A stretch of DNA of 64,000 bases from Streptomyces antibioticus (GTDB lineage Bacteria > Actinomycetota > Actinomycetes > Streptomycetales > Streptomycetaceae), in assembly GCF_001514065.1 (NCBI RefSeq), contig NZ_KQ948424.1, positions 407,568-471,567 on the forward strand, written 5' to 3'. Under the pieces are notes generated by a model. It did not search any database. It saw only the letters and a list, made by a program, of their open reading frames with translations, and was not told the origin of the DNA. Made by a program: the position numbers and the translations under genes. Positions 43,651-51,797 of the stretch are shown piece after piece; positions within the stretch are counted from its first letter, which is position 1; each line of letters begins with the position of its first letter.

Positions 43651-44915
43651 GGGGTGCGTACCTCCTCCGTGGCCTGCGCGGCTTGCGTCCAGCCGGGGCC
43701 GAGTCGAAGTCTCTCCCACGCGTGGTCGTCGAGGGCGACGAGGCGGTCGGCGTGTGCGCGGGAAGGGGGTGCGGCGAGGTCGCCGGGGGCGGTGAGGGTG
43801 GCGGCGGCCCAGAGGTGGCCGGTGCGGAGGCTTTTTCCGACGGGGAGTCCGCGCAGGGTGCCGGACAGGAACCCGGCGGCGAAGGCGTCTCCGGCGCCGG
43901 TGGTGGAGACGACGTCGACGGTGGGGGCGGGTTCGAAGGTGCGGGGGGTGGGGGCTGAGGTAGGGGGCGTTTCGCCGGCCCGCGCCGGCGGGGTGCCGCT
44001 GCGCCCACCCGTGCCGCCCCAGCGGCACGACTGCCCGCAGCTGGGCGGATCGACGGGTGCCGCGGCCGGGGCCTGCGCCCGACACGACGGCCCACAGCTC
44101 AGCGGATGGGCGCGTGCAGCGGCTTGCGCTGATGGTGCCGGGGCGCTGGCCGACCTTAGGGGCGCGGGGAACTGCGCGACCAGCTCCCACTCGCCCGCAG
44201 CCGACACGAAAGCGGTAGCCCCCCTTCCTCCTTGCTTCACCACCAGCACCGCCGGCTCCGGCAGCAGCTCACGCACCGCCGACGGCCCGCCCGTGACCCC
44301 CCACGCCTCCTCCGCCTCGTCCTCCCCCACGAACACCACATCCGCCCCGCGCGCCAGCTCCAGCAGCACGCGCGGACCCTCCTCGGAACGCCACAGTCCC
44401 GCCCGATGGTTCACGTCGAAGGACACCAGCGGGCGTCCCTCGTACCGCGCCGTCAACGACCGCATCAGCTCCAGGCACCCCTCGGACAACGCCGCCGTGA
44501 TCCCGGACAGGTGCAGCACCCTCGCCGCACCCACTTCCACGTTCTCCACCGTCATCGCCGACGCCGCCGACCCCGCCCGGTAGTAGGCGACCTCGTGCGC
44601 GGACGTCCCGCGCTCCCCCGCCGTACGGAAGTACACCCCCGTCGGCCGCAGCGCGTCCCGGCGTACGCCGCTGACATCCACGCCGTACGAGCCGATCGTC
44701 TCGACCAGGTGATCCCCGAAGCCGTCCGCCCCCACCCGGCTCACCCACCGCGTGGAATGCCCGGCCGCGGCCAGGACACACGCCACGTTGGACTCCGCTC
44801 CGCCGATCGCACGGTCGAAGGACGGTACGTCCGCGAGGCGGCCCGGTCGGGTGGGCAGGAACGTGACCATGGACTCGCCGAGCGCGATGACGTCCACGAC
44901 GTCCGGGGCGTTCAC
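43647..44915 (-). CDS. 2-dehydro-3-deoxygluconokinase-like sugar kinase with in-frame insertion
   Basis: A PfkB kinase of the KdgK type. DVIALGESMVTFLP and IGGAESNVACVLAAAG form the first signature; DVVSTTGAGDAFAAGFLSG is the second, with catalytic Asp. At 422 residues it is roughly 85 longer than usual KdgK (310-340). The excess is a Pro/Ala/Cys-rich segment between EWELV and PAPTVDVVS, encoded by a Streptomyces intergenic-type repeat (about 43975-44180). The insertion keeps frame and lies just before the catalytic loop, so activity is uncertain. GTG 44915 with GAGGAG upstream. Confidence 0.88.
   Translation of the reverse strand: MNAPDVVDVIALGESMVTFLPTRPGRLADVPSFDRAIGGAESNVACVLAAAGHSTRWVSRVGADGFGDHLVETIGSYGVDVSGVRRDALRPTGVYFRTAGERGTSAHEVAYYRAGSAASAMTVENVEVGAARVLHLSGITAALSEGCLELMRSLTARYEGRPLVSFDVNHRAGLWRSEEGPRVLLELARGADVVFVGEDEAEEAWGVTGGPSAVRELLPEPAVLVVKQGGRGATAFVSAAGEWELVAQFPAPLRSASAPAPSAQAAARAHPLSCGPSCRAQAPAAAPVDPPSCGQSCRWGGTGGRSGTPPARAGETPPTSAPTPRTFEPAPTVDVVSTTGAGDAFAAGFLSGTLRGLPVGKSLRTGHLWAAATLTAPGDLAAPPSRAHADRLVALDDHAWERLRLGPGWTQAAQATEEVRTP
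43975..44180. repeat. Intergenic-type repeat inserted in the KdgK-like gene
   Basis: A GC-rich block with palindromic parts (GCCCGCGCCGGCGGG near 43979-43994, GCCGCTGCG / CAGCGGC) ends in AGGGGCGCGGGGAACTGCGC at 44158-44177. The same 20-mer in reverse orientation is found at 51690-51709, outside any gene. This sequence is familiar as a frequent Streptomyces intergenic repeat. Here it interrupts a coding region without breaking frame. Confidence 0.7.
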
Positions 44916-45012
44916 GATGGTCGTGGCTCCTCGTCGTCTCGGGCCCGGGCGGCTCCATTGACCCGGCGTTGGCCTGGATGTTAGACAGCGATGAGCGACA
45001 TACGCAATGGAC

Positions 45013-45029
45013 GTTGCAGAGAATGCAAC
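45013..45029. promoter_or_regulatory. Candidate IclR operator in divergent promoter
   Basis: GTTGCA-GAGAA-TGCAAC is a perfect 6-bp dyad with a 5-nt spacer, midway between the divergent starts at 44915 and 45051. IclR-family proteins bind short dyads of this spacing, and the IclR gene is three genes away in the same locus. Confidence 0.55.
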
Positions 45030-45050
45030 CGACCTGATCAGGGAGGCCCC

Positions 45051-46334
45051 GTGTCTCGTGGCACCGGTTCCGAAGCCCTCGCCCGCCTCGCGGAGGAACG
45101 CGTCGACCACCGCTTCAAGGGCCTCCCCCCGGACGCCGACGGCCTCACCGTCGGCGAGCTGGCCGCCCAGCGCCGCAACCTCTTCACCGACGGCTTCACC
45201 ACCCCGGTGCTGGCCCTCTCCGCCGAGCGCCTCGACCACAACCTCCGGCTCATGGAGACGTACGCCGTCCGGCACGGCCTCGCCTTCGCCCCGCACGGCA
45301 AGACGTCCATGGCGCCGCAGCTCTTCCAGCGCCAGATCGAGCACGGCGCCTGGGGCATCACCCTCGCCGTCCCGCACCAGGTCCGCGTCGCCCGGGCGTA
45401 CGGCATCCAGCGGGTCTTCCTCGCCAACGAGCTGACCGACCCCGCCGCGCTCCGCTGGATCGCCGGTGAGCTGGAGTCGGACCCGGCCTTCCGGATCATC
45501 TGTTACGTCGACTCCGTGCGCGGCGTCGAGCTGATGGACCGCGCGCTGCGGGGGACCGCCCGCCCGGTGGACGTCGTCGTCGAACTCGCCGCCGGTGAAG
45601 GGGCGCGTACCGGCGTCCGCACCGAGGCCGAGTGCGCGGTGGTCGCCGATGCCGTCGCCGGGACGGAGACGCTGCGGCTGGTCGGCGTCGCGGGGTACGA
45701 GGGCGAGGTGCCCCAGGCCGACCCGGAGCGGGTGCACGCCTGGCTGCGGCGGCTCGTCGCGCTCGCCGTCGACTTCGACAAGGCGGGGCGGTTCGCCGGG
45801 GCCGGCCTCGACGAGATCGTGGTCAGCGCGGGGGGCAGCGCCTGGTTCGACGCGGTCGCGGACGTCTTCGCCGAACTTCCCGAACTGTCCCTTCCCGTAC
45901 TGAAGTTGCTGCGCTCCGGCGCCTATGTCTCGCACGACGAAGGCCACTACCGGAAGATCACCCCCTTCAACCGGGTCCCGGAGGAGGGCGCCCTGGAACC
46001 GGCGTTCCGGCTGTGGGCGCAGGTCGTCTCCCGGCCCTCCGCCGAGCAGGCCTTCGCCAACGCGGGCAAGCGCGACGCCGCCTACGACCTGGGCCTGCCG
46101 TCCGCCCAGGTGGTGCGCCGGGACGGGGCGGAGCGTCCGGCGACCGGCATCGAGGTCACCGGGCTGTCCGACCAGCACGCCTGGCTGCGCACCGGCCCGG
46201 AGGCGGACCTGGAGGTCGGCGACTGGGTGGGCCTGGGCCTCTCCCACCCGTGCACGTCCTTCGACAAGTGGCAGCTGATCCCGGTGGCGGAGGCGGACGG
46301 CACGGTCGTCGAGTACATCCGCACCTATTTCTGA
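45051..46334 (+). CDS. Amino acid deaminase/D-threonine aldolase-like PLP enzyme
   Basis: A 427-residue fold-type III PLP enzyme. TTPVLALSAERLDHNLRLMETYAVRHGLAFAPHGKTSMAPQLF holds the PLP Lys (HGKTSMAP). VVVELAAGEGARTGVRTEAE, VAGYEGE and VSAGGSAWFD bind cofactor phosphate. Near the C-terminus LGLSHPCTSFDKW carries the metal-binding H-x-C of D-threonine aldolases and D-serine dehydratases. It deaminates or cleaves D-hydroxy amino acids. GTG 45051 has GGGAGG upstream. Twelve nt downstream lies an N-acyl-D-amino-acid deacylase, so the pair can free and then break down D-amino acids. Confidence 0.9.
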   Translation: MSRGTGSEALARLAEERVDHRFKGLPPDADGLTVGELAAQRRNLFTDGFTTPVLALSAERLDHNLRLMETYAVRHGLAFAPHGKTSMAPQLFQRQIEHGAWGITLAVPHQVRVARAYGIQRVFLANELTDPAALRWIAGELESDPAFRIICYVDSVRGVELMDRALRGTARPVDVVVELAAGEGARTGVRTEAECAVVADAVAGTETLRLVGVAGYEGEVPQADPERVHAWLRRLVALAVDFDKAGRFAGAGLDEIVVSAGGSAWFDAVADVFAELPELSLPVLKLLRSGAYVSHDEGHYRKITPFNRVPEEGALEPAFRLWAQVVSRPSAEQAFANAGKRDAAYDLGLPSAQVVRRDGAERPATGIEVTGLSDQHAWLRTGPEADLEVGDWVGLGLSHPCTSFDKWQLIPVAEADGTVVEYIRTYF

Positions 46335-46345
46335 GGGGGCTCGCC

Positions 46346-47929
46346 ATGGAAGAGCTCGTCATCCGGGACGCGGACGTCGTCGACGGCAGCGGTGCGCCCT
46401 CGTACCGCGCCGATGTGGTGGTCGACGGCGGCCGGATCGTCTCGATCGTCAAGGAGGCCGCCGACGCCGGGTGCCAACGGCCCACGGCTCGTCGGGAGTT
46501 GGATGCCGAGGGGCTCGTCCTCTCCCCCGGCTTCATCGACATGCACGCCCACAGCGACCTCGCCCTGCTGCGCGACCCCGACCACAGCGCCAAGGCCGCC
46601 CAGGGCGTCACCCTCGAAGTCCTGGGCCAGGACGGGCTGTCGTACGCCCCGGTCGACGACCGCACCCTCGCCGAGGTGCGCCGCGCGATCACCGGGTGGA
46701 ACGGGTACGGCGACGACATCGACTTCGACTGGCGGACGGTCGGCGAGTATCTGGACCGGCTCGACCGGGGCATCGCCGTCAACGCGGCGTATCTGATCCC
46801 CCAGGGCACTGTGCGCATGCTCGCCGTCGGCTGGGAGGACCGCGAGGCGACCCCGGCCGAGCTGGACCGGATGCGGCAGCTCGTCGCCGAGGGCATGGAG
46901 CAGGGCGCGGTCGGCATGTCGTCCGGGCTCACCTACACGCCCGGCATGTACGCCAAGGACGCCGAACTCACCGAGCTGTGCCGGGTGGTGGCCTCGTACG
47001 GCGGCTACTACTGCCCGCACCACCGCTCCTACGGGGCGGGCGCACTGGAGGCGTACGAGGAGATGGTGGCCCTGACCCGGGAGGCGGGCTGCTCGCTCCA
47101 TCTCGCCCACGCCACCATGAACTTCGGTGTGAACAAGGGCCGCGCGCCGGAGCTGATCGCGCTGCTGGACAAGGCCCTCGCGGACGGCGCCGACATCAGC
47201 CTCGACACGTATCCCTACACACCGGGCAGCACAACTCTCGCCGCGCTGCTGCCGAGTTGGGCGAGCGAGGGCGGTCCGGAGGAGATCCTCAGGCGGCTCG
47301 CGGACGACGACACCGCCGAGCGCATCCGGCACCACCTGGAAGCCGTCGGTTCGGACGGCTGCCACGGGGTGCCGGTGGAGTGGGAGACGATCGAGATCTC
47401 GGGCGTCGGCGATCCCGCGCTGGCGGACCACGTCGGCCGCCGCGTCGACGGCTGGGCGACCGCCCGCCGCCTGCTGCTCGCCGACCGGCTGGGCCCGTCG
47501 ATCATCCAGCACGTGGGCCACGAGGAGAACGTCCGGCAGATCATGCGCCACCGCGTCCACACCGGCGGCTCGGACGGCATCCTCCATGGCGCGAAGCCGC
47601 ATCCGCGGGCGTACGGCACGTTCCCGCAGTATCTCGGTCACTACGTACGGGAGTTGGGGGTGCTGTCCCAGGAGGAGTGCGTCGCGCATCTGACCGGCCG
47701 CCCGGCGGCGCGGCTGCGGCTGCCCGACCGCGGCCTGGTCCGCGAGGGCCACAAGGCCGACCTCGTCCTGTTCGACCCGGCGACGGTGGCGGCGGGCTCG
47801 ACCTTCGCCGAGCCGCGCACCCTCCCGACCGGCATCCCGCACGTCCTGGTCGACGGCCGTTTCGTGATCGAGGACGGCCACCGGACGGACGTCCTTGCGG
47901 GACGCTCCGTCCGGCGAACCCTCTCTTAG
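46346..47929 (+). CDS. N-acyl-D-amino-acid deacylase (amidohydrolase family)
   Basis: A 527-residue metal-dependent amidohydrolase. Metal ligands are visible as PGFIDMHAHSDLALL (H-x-H), a Cys/His region GGYYCPHHRSYG, and HLAHATMNFG. The product-site Asp/Ser is in HTGGSDGILHGAKPHPRAYGTFP, and the C-terminal small domain has LREGHKADLVLFDP-like VREGHKADLVLFDP. The family hydrolyses N-acyl-D-amino acids. ATG 46346 has GAGGGGG upstream. Operon with the PLP deaminase. Confidence 0.94.
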   Translation: MEELVIRDADVVDGSGAPSYRADVVVDGGRIVSIVKEAADAGCQRPTARRELDAEGLVLSPGFIDMHAHSDLALLRDPDHSAKAAQGVTLEVLGQDGLSYAPVDDRTLAEVRRAITGWNGYGDDIDFDWRTVGEYLDRLDRGIAVNAAYLIPQGTVRMLAVGWEDREATPAELDRMRQLVAEGMEQGAVGMSSGLTYTPGMYAKDAELTELCRVVASYGGYYCPHHRSYGAGALEAYEEMVALTREAGCSLHLAHATMNFGVNKGRAPELIALLDKALADGADISLDTYPYTPGSTTLAALLPSWASEGGPEEILRRLADDDTAERIRHHLEAVGSDGCHGVPVEWETIEISGVGDPALADHVGRRVDGWATARRLLLADRLGPSIIQHVGHEENVRQIMRHRVHTGGSDGILHGAKPHPRAYGTFPQYLGHYVRELGVLSQEECVAHLTGRPAARLRLPDRGLVREGHKADLVLFDPATVAAGSTFAEPRTLPTGIPHVLVDGRFVIEDGHRTDVLAGRSVRRTLS

Positions 47930-47932
47930 GTA

Positions 47933-48847
47933 CTACGGCTTGGGCAGCGTGCAGCCGCTCCTGCTCAGGTCGAGCTTGTTGTCCAGGCCGAAGCAGGCCG
48001 GGATCTGGTAGGTCTCCTGGGCGTAGTTGATGCCCTGGCGGACGGTGACGTTGCCGCTCGCGTCGACCTCGCAGGGGTTGTTGTCGGTGCAGCGGGCGCC
48101 GTCCTCGTTACCGGTGTTGTTGACGGCGACGACCTTGCCGGTGGCATTGTCGATCACGGGCGAGCCCGAGGTGCCGCCGATGGTCTGGCAGGCGGAGGTG
48201 TAGCGGACCGAGTCCTTCCAGGTCCACTCGCCTTCCTTGAGGCGGTAGGCGAAGCCATCGACATTGCAGGCGTACGTGCGCTTCCAGTAGCCGGAGACGA
48301 CCGTGATGGCGGTGCCGGCGACCGGGTGGGTGTCGTTCAGGGTGAGCGCGTCGATGCCGTACGTGCTCTTGATCGACGCGTAGGTGCGGGTGAGCTGGTA
48401 GATCGACACGTCGGTGTCGGTCATCGTCGCGTAGGCGATCTTGTTGGCGCGGAGCGTGCCGACGCGGGTGCCGGCGGAGTTGAGGAGCCCGAAGCTGCGG
48501 GTGGAGGCCTGGTCGACGATGACCTCGCCGGCCGCCGGGAAGCCGGTCTCCAGGCAGTGCCCGTTGGACATGACCAGCGCGGGGTCGTCGGCCTCGGAGT
48601 TGGGGAAGCGGATGACGGACCCGGAACAGTTGCTGAGCGAGACGGTACCGGCGAAGCTGACGGCCTTGACCTGGGGCGCGAGCGCCTGGTTCAGGCTCGC
48701 CGAGGCGGACGTGACCGTGTCCCAGACCGTGGAGACCGCGGTGCTGGTGTCCACCGCGCCCGTGGTGTCCGGGGCCGCGACCGCGGGTGCCGCGCCGACC
48801 CCGGCCAAGGCCAGGGCGATCACTACGGCACCGAGAGGCTTCTTCAT
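47933..48847 (-). CDS. Secreted trypsin-like serine protease
   Basis: A 304-residue secreted S1-fold protease. The signal peptide is VVIALALAGVGAAPAVA. Catalytic residues are His in VMSNGHCLE, Asp in MTDTDVSIYQL and Ser in IGGTSGSPVID. Cys pairs (NCSGS, NGHCLE, YACNVDG, SACQTI) suggest disulfides. Found convergent to the deacylase with only 3 nt between stops. The start ATG 48847 has GAGGGGA upstream. Confidence 0.93.
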   Translation of the reverse strand: MKKPLGAVVIALALAGVGAAPAVAAPDTTGAVDTSTAVSTVWDTVTSASASLNQALAPQVKAVSFAGTVSLSNCSGSVIRFPNSEADDPALVMSNGHCLETGFPAAGEVIVDQASTRSFGLLNSAGTRVGTLRANKIAYATMTDTDVSIYQLTRTYASIKSTYGIDALTLNDTHPVAGTAITVVSGYWKRTYACNVDGFAYRLKEGEWTWKDSVRYTSACQTIGGTSGSPVIDNATGKVVAVNNTGNEDGARCTDNNPCEVDASGNVTVRQGINYAQETYQIPACFGLDNKLDLSRSGCTLPKP

Positions 48848-49032
48848 GTGGGGGTCCCCTCAATTGCGACGAGGGTGACCGGAGAATCTCCGGCCACCCG
48901 CTAAGTTGTCATGCGCATTCTCATCGCGAGGGGGCGGCCGGGCAAGGAGTTCTTGCGAGCGATGGGGGTTTCCCTATGCGTCCCCTGTCAACAGGCGCGC
49001 TGCTGCCCACAGTTGGGGACTTCATGCATCCG

Positions 49033-49725
49033 CTACCTGGGTCGTTTGGTGTTGCCCCGGCCTCTGCCGGGCTTGTCGCCGGAACCGGCACCGGAGTCGG
49101 CGCCCGGATCGGATCGGCTCGCGGTCGACGTGGGCGCGGGGGCGGGGGCGGTCGTGGTGGCGGAGGCGCCGGCCGAAGGCTCGGCGGTGTCCGACCGTGT
49201 GGCCGACGGCTGGGCGGACGGGGCCGAGGAGGCCGGCGCGGACCCGCTCCCGGCGGAACCCGACCCGTGCCCCTCGGTCGTGCCGGGCGCACCCGAGGCC
49301 GGTTCCGCCGACCCGTCCGGCGCCGCCGAGCCCGTACGCCGCTCCTTGCCCTCGGAGCCACCGGACGACCCGGACAGGGAGAACCCGGCGACGAGCGCCG
49401 CCACCGACACCGCACCCACGGCCCCGGCCGCGACCGCCACGCGCCGCGAGCGCCAGGGGCCGGTCTTGGGCTTACGGCGGGAGCGGGGGCCTGCACCGAC
49501 CGGACGCTCCGGAAGTTCCGGGACACCCGGCGACCCGAGGGCCTCCGCCAGGGGCGGCAGCTCGGCCGTCTCGTCGTACGCGTTCTGCCACCCGTGCGCG
49601 ATGGCCGGGTCGGCGTACGTGTCGTAGGAGGGGGATGGCCCGGGCTGCGGGTGGTACACGTTCGGCGCACCCTGGGGCGCCCCGGCCGCGCCGATGCCGT
49701 TCTCGTACTGGGGTGGCCTGGACAT
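49033..49725 (-). CDS. Membrane protein with disordered cytoplasmic and extracellular parts
   Basis: A 230-residue protein. A Pro/Tyr/Gly-rich cytoplasmic N-terminus is followed by a basic patch and one membrane helix VAVAAGAVGAVSVAALVAGFSL (about residues 95-117). The outside half is entirely Ser/Ala/Gly/Thr/Pro, with no domain. Function unknown; such proteins may span the wall. Divergent from the aminotransferase. Confidence 0.8.
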   Translation of the reverse strand: MSRPPQYENGIGAAGAPQGAPNVYHPQPGPSPSYDTYADPAIAHGWQNAYDETAELPPLAEALGSPGVPELPERPVGAGPRSRRKPKTGPWRSRRVAVAAGAVGAVSVAALVAGFSLSGSSGGSEGKERRTGSAAPDGSAEPASGAPGTTEGHGSGSAGSGSAPASSAPSAQPSATRSDTAEPSAGASATTTAPAPAPTSTASRSDPGADSGAGSGDKPGRGRGNTKRPR

Positions 49726-49838
49726 GGCCGCGCATTGTAGAGACGGAGGGGGCTCCAGAGACAGCTACCGGCGATAACCGTCCAAACCACCCGTCTCACG
49801 TGATGGGAAACACCGCCCAAGGGTCGTTACCGGGCCGT

Positions 49839-49844
49839 AAGCTC
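49839..49844 (+). promoter_or_regulatory. -10 box for a likely leaderless aminotransferase message
   Basis: TAAGCT (49839-49844) lies 7 nt before ATG 49851, which has no ribosome binding site. This spacing would place transcription start at the A of ATG. Confidence 0.5.
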
Positions 49845-49850
49845 CCTGAC

Positions 49851-51062
49851 ATGCAGGTGATCCAGTCGACCAAGCTCGCCAACGTCTGTTACGAGATCCG
49901 GGGCCCGGTTCTCGAGGAGGCCATGCGGCTCGAGGCGGCGGGTCACCGCATCCTCAAGCTGAACACCGGCAACCCGGCCGCCTTCGGGTTCGACTGCCCG
50001 CCGGAGATCCTCGAGGACATCCTGCGGAACGTGTCGTCGGCCCATGGCTACGGCGACGCCAAGGGCCTGCTCGCCGCCCGCCGGGCCGTCGTGATGCACA
50101 ACCAGACCCTCGGCATCGAGACCGACGTCGAGCACGTCTTCATCGGCAACGGCGTCTCCGAGCTGATCGTGATGGCGATGCAGGCGCTGCTGGACGACGG
50201 CGACGAGGTGCTCGTACCGTCCCCGGACTATCCCCTGTGGACCGCCGCCGTGTCCCTGTCCGGCGGTACGGCCGTGCACTACCGGTGCGACGAGCAGTCC
50301 GACTGGATGCCGGACCTCGCGGACGTGGAGCGGAAGGTCACCGACCGCACCAAGGCGATCGTCATCATCAACCCCAACAACCCGACGGGCGCGGTGTACG
50401 ACGAGGCCATGATCCGCGGGCTGACGGACATCGCGCGCCGCCACAACCTGCTGGTCTGCTCCGACGAGATCTACGACAAGATCCTCTACGACGACGCGGT
50501 GCACGTCCCGACCGCGTCCGTCGCGCCCGACCTGCTCACCCTCACCTTCAACGGCATGTCCAAGGCGTACCGGGTGGCCGGGTACCGGGTGGGCTGGATG
50601 GCCATCTCCGGCCCGCGCGCGCACGCCGACTCCTACATCGAGGGCCTGACCATCCTCGCCAACATGCGGCTGTGCGCGAACATGCCGGGACAGCACGGTG
50701 TCGTGGCCGCGCTCAGCGGGCGGCAGACCATCGAGGACCTGGTGCTGCCCGGCGGCCGGCTGCGGGAGCAGCGGGACGTGGCGTACGAGCTGCTGACGCA
50801 GATCCCGGGCGTGACCTGTGTGAAGCCCAAGGGCGCGCTGTATCTCTTCCCGCGCCTCGACCCCAACGTCTTCAAGGTCAAGGACGACCGGCAGCTGGTC
50901 CTGGACCTGCTGCGGCGCGAGAAGATCATGGTCGTCCAGGGGACGGGCTTCAACTGGAGCGAGCCGGACCACTTCCGTGTGGTGACCCTGCCGACCGCGC
51001 GTGATCTGCGGGACGCGGTGACGCGGATCGGGAACTTCCTGGACGGTTACAGCCAGCCGTAG
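49851..51062 (+). CDS. Pyridoxal-phosphate aminotransferase (AlaT-like)
   Basis: A 403-residue fold-type I aminotransferase. KLNTGNPAAFGFDCPPEIL is the substrate-loop region, NGVSELIVMAMQALL the PLP phosphate region, INPNNPTGAVYDEAMI has the conserved N-P-T-G, VCSDEIYDKILYD the ring Asp and Tyr, and LTFNGMSKAYRVAGYRVGWM the catalytic Lys (S-K-A-Y-R). It resembles the alanine/pyruvate AlaT subgroup. ATG 49851 lacks a binding site and has a -10 at the right spacing for leaderless translation. Confidence 0.94.
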   Translation: MQVIQSTKLANVCYEIRGPVLEEAMRLEAAGHRILKLNTGNPAAFGFDCPPEILEDILRNVSSAHGYGDAKGLLAARRAVVMHNQTLGIETDVEHVFIGNGVSELIVMAMQALLDDGDEVLVPSPDYPLWTAAVSLSGGTAVHYRCDEQSDWMPDLADVERKVTDRTKAIVIINPNNPTGAVYDEAMIRGLTDIARRHNLLVCSDEIYDKILYDDAVHVPTASVAPDLLTLTFNGMSKAYRVAGYRVGWMAISGPRAHADSYIEGLTILANMRLCANMPGQHGVVAALSGRQTIEDLVLPGGRLREQRDVAYELLTQIPGVTCVKPKGALYLFPRLDPNVFKVKDDRQLVLDLLRREKIMVVQGTGFNWSEPDHFRVVTLPTARDLRDAVTRIGNFLDGYSQP

Positions 51063-51091
51063 CGCCATCCGGATCTACGATCGACTCAACT

Positions 51092-51114
51092 TTAGACAGA
51101 ATCTAAGCTAGGAT
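51092..51114 (+). promoter_or_regulatory. Fur-like dyad and -10 before the 51144 gene
   Basis: TTAGACAGAATCTAA (51092-51106) is a 5-5-5 dyad reminiscent of Fur/PerR-type boxes; TAGGAT (51109-51114) right behind it looks like a -10 hexamer. The regulator is unknown. Confidence 0.4.
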
Positions 51115-51143
51115 GGCTTCCTGACAGTGACGGAGGCCCTCCC

Positions 51144-51539
51144 ATGTACGAACCGATCCGTACCAAGTCGGTCCACAGCACGATGGCCGACGCCACCACC
51201 GACTTCCCTCACCGCAGCCGTGAGGAGGAGCTGGACATCCAGCTCGCGGGGCATCTGTCGGCACTGCTCGCGGTCACGGACGAGCTGCGCTCGCTGGAGC
51301 CGTCCACCGACCTGGACACCGCCGCGGAGCGGCTCGCCGAGCAGGTGACGCGGCTGCGGGGTGGCGGTGCGCCGGTCCGTGCGGTCGCCTCCGGCGCCGG
51401 TGACGTGGCGGCTCTGCATGAGCGGGCGCATGCCCTTGCGGGGCGGGCGCTGGTGGTCGCGGCGTCGCGTGCGGACACGGCGGTGGCGATTCTGGCCGCC
51501 GAGCGGATGGATGCGCACGCGTTGAGCAGCGTCGGCTGA
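51144..51539 (+). CDS. SCO4983-family conserved protein
   Basis: A 131-residue helical protein (LDIQLAGHLSALLAVTDELRSLEPSTDLDTAAERLAEQVTRLRGG ... HERAHALAGRALVVAASRADTAVAILAAERMDAHA). To my recollection, homologs are found near the aminotransferase in many Streptomyces and are known only by locus name. No enzymatic motif. ATG 51144 has GGAGG upstream. A probable Fur-like site precedes it and a strong hairpin follows at 51565. Confidence 0.83.
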   Translation: MYEPIRTKSVHSTMADATTDFPHRSREEELDIQLAGHLSALLAVTDELRSLEPSTDLDTAAERLAEQVTRLRGGGAPVRAVASGAGDVAALHERAHALAGRALVVAASRADTAVAILAAERMDAHALSSVG

Positions 51540-51564
51540 CACTTCGGCTGACGCCAAGAACGGC

Positions 51565-51602
51565 CCCGGTCCGCGTGCACCCGCAGCGACGCGCGGACCG
51601 GG
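51565..51602 (+). terminator. Terminator after the SCO4983-like gene
   Basis: CCCGGTCCGCG at 51565-51575 and CGCGGACCGGG at 51592-51602 form a perfect 11-bp stem with a 16-nt loop, 26 nt past the stop codon. No T-tract. Confidence 0.65.
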
Positions 51603-51689
51603 TGCCACGCACTGCGTTGGCTTGAGCCGGGTGCCTATTCGCCGTAGGGGTTCATGTCTCTCGCGGCTGCCGGCCCGTCGTGGTTGATC

Positions 51690-51709
51690 GCGCAGTTCCC
51701 CGCGCCCCT
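51690..51709. repeat. Copy of the intergenic repeat core
   Basis: GCGCAGTTCCCCGCGCCCCT, the reverse complement of the 20-mer inside the KdgK-like gene (44158-44177). Here it lies in the leader region of the substrate-binding protein gene, the usual noncoding setting. Confidence 0.75.
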
Positions 51710-51797
51710 GGGGGCGTTGCAGCACCGGGGCCGTTGTGACATCCCCCGTTCACCCATCCCCACGGGGAATGTTTCGTTCCGCGAGCACTCTCCCCCT

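Noticed and set aside
43647-46247. 866-codon minus-strand fusion of the sugar kinase to upstream sequence
   Set aside because: The frame beyond GTG 44915 is antisense to the PLP deaminase gene; only the part from 44915 has kinase motifs.
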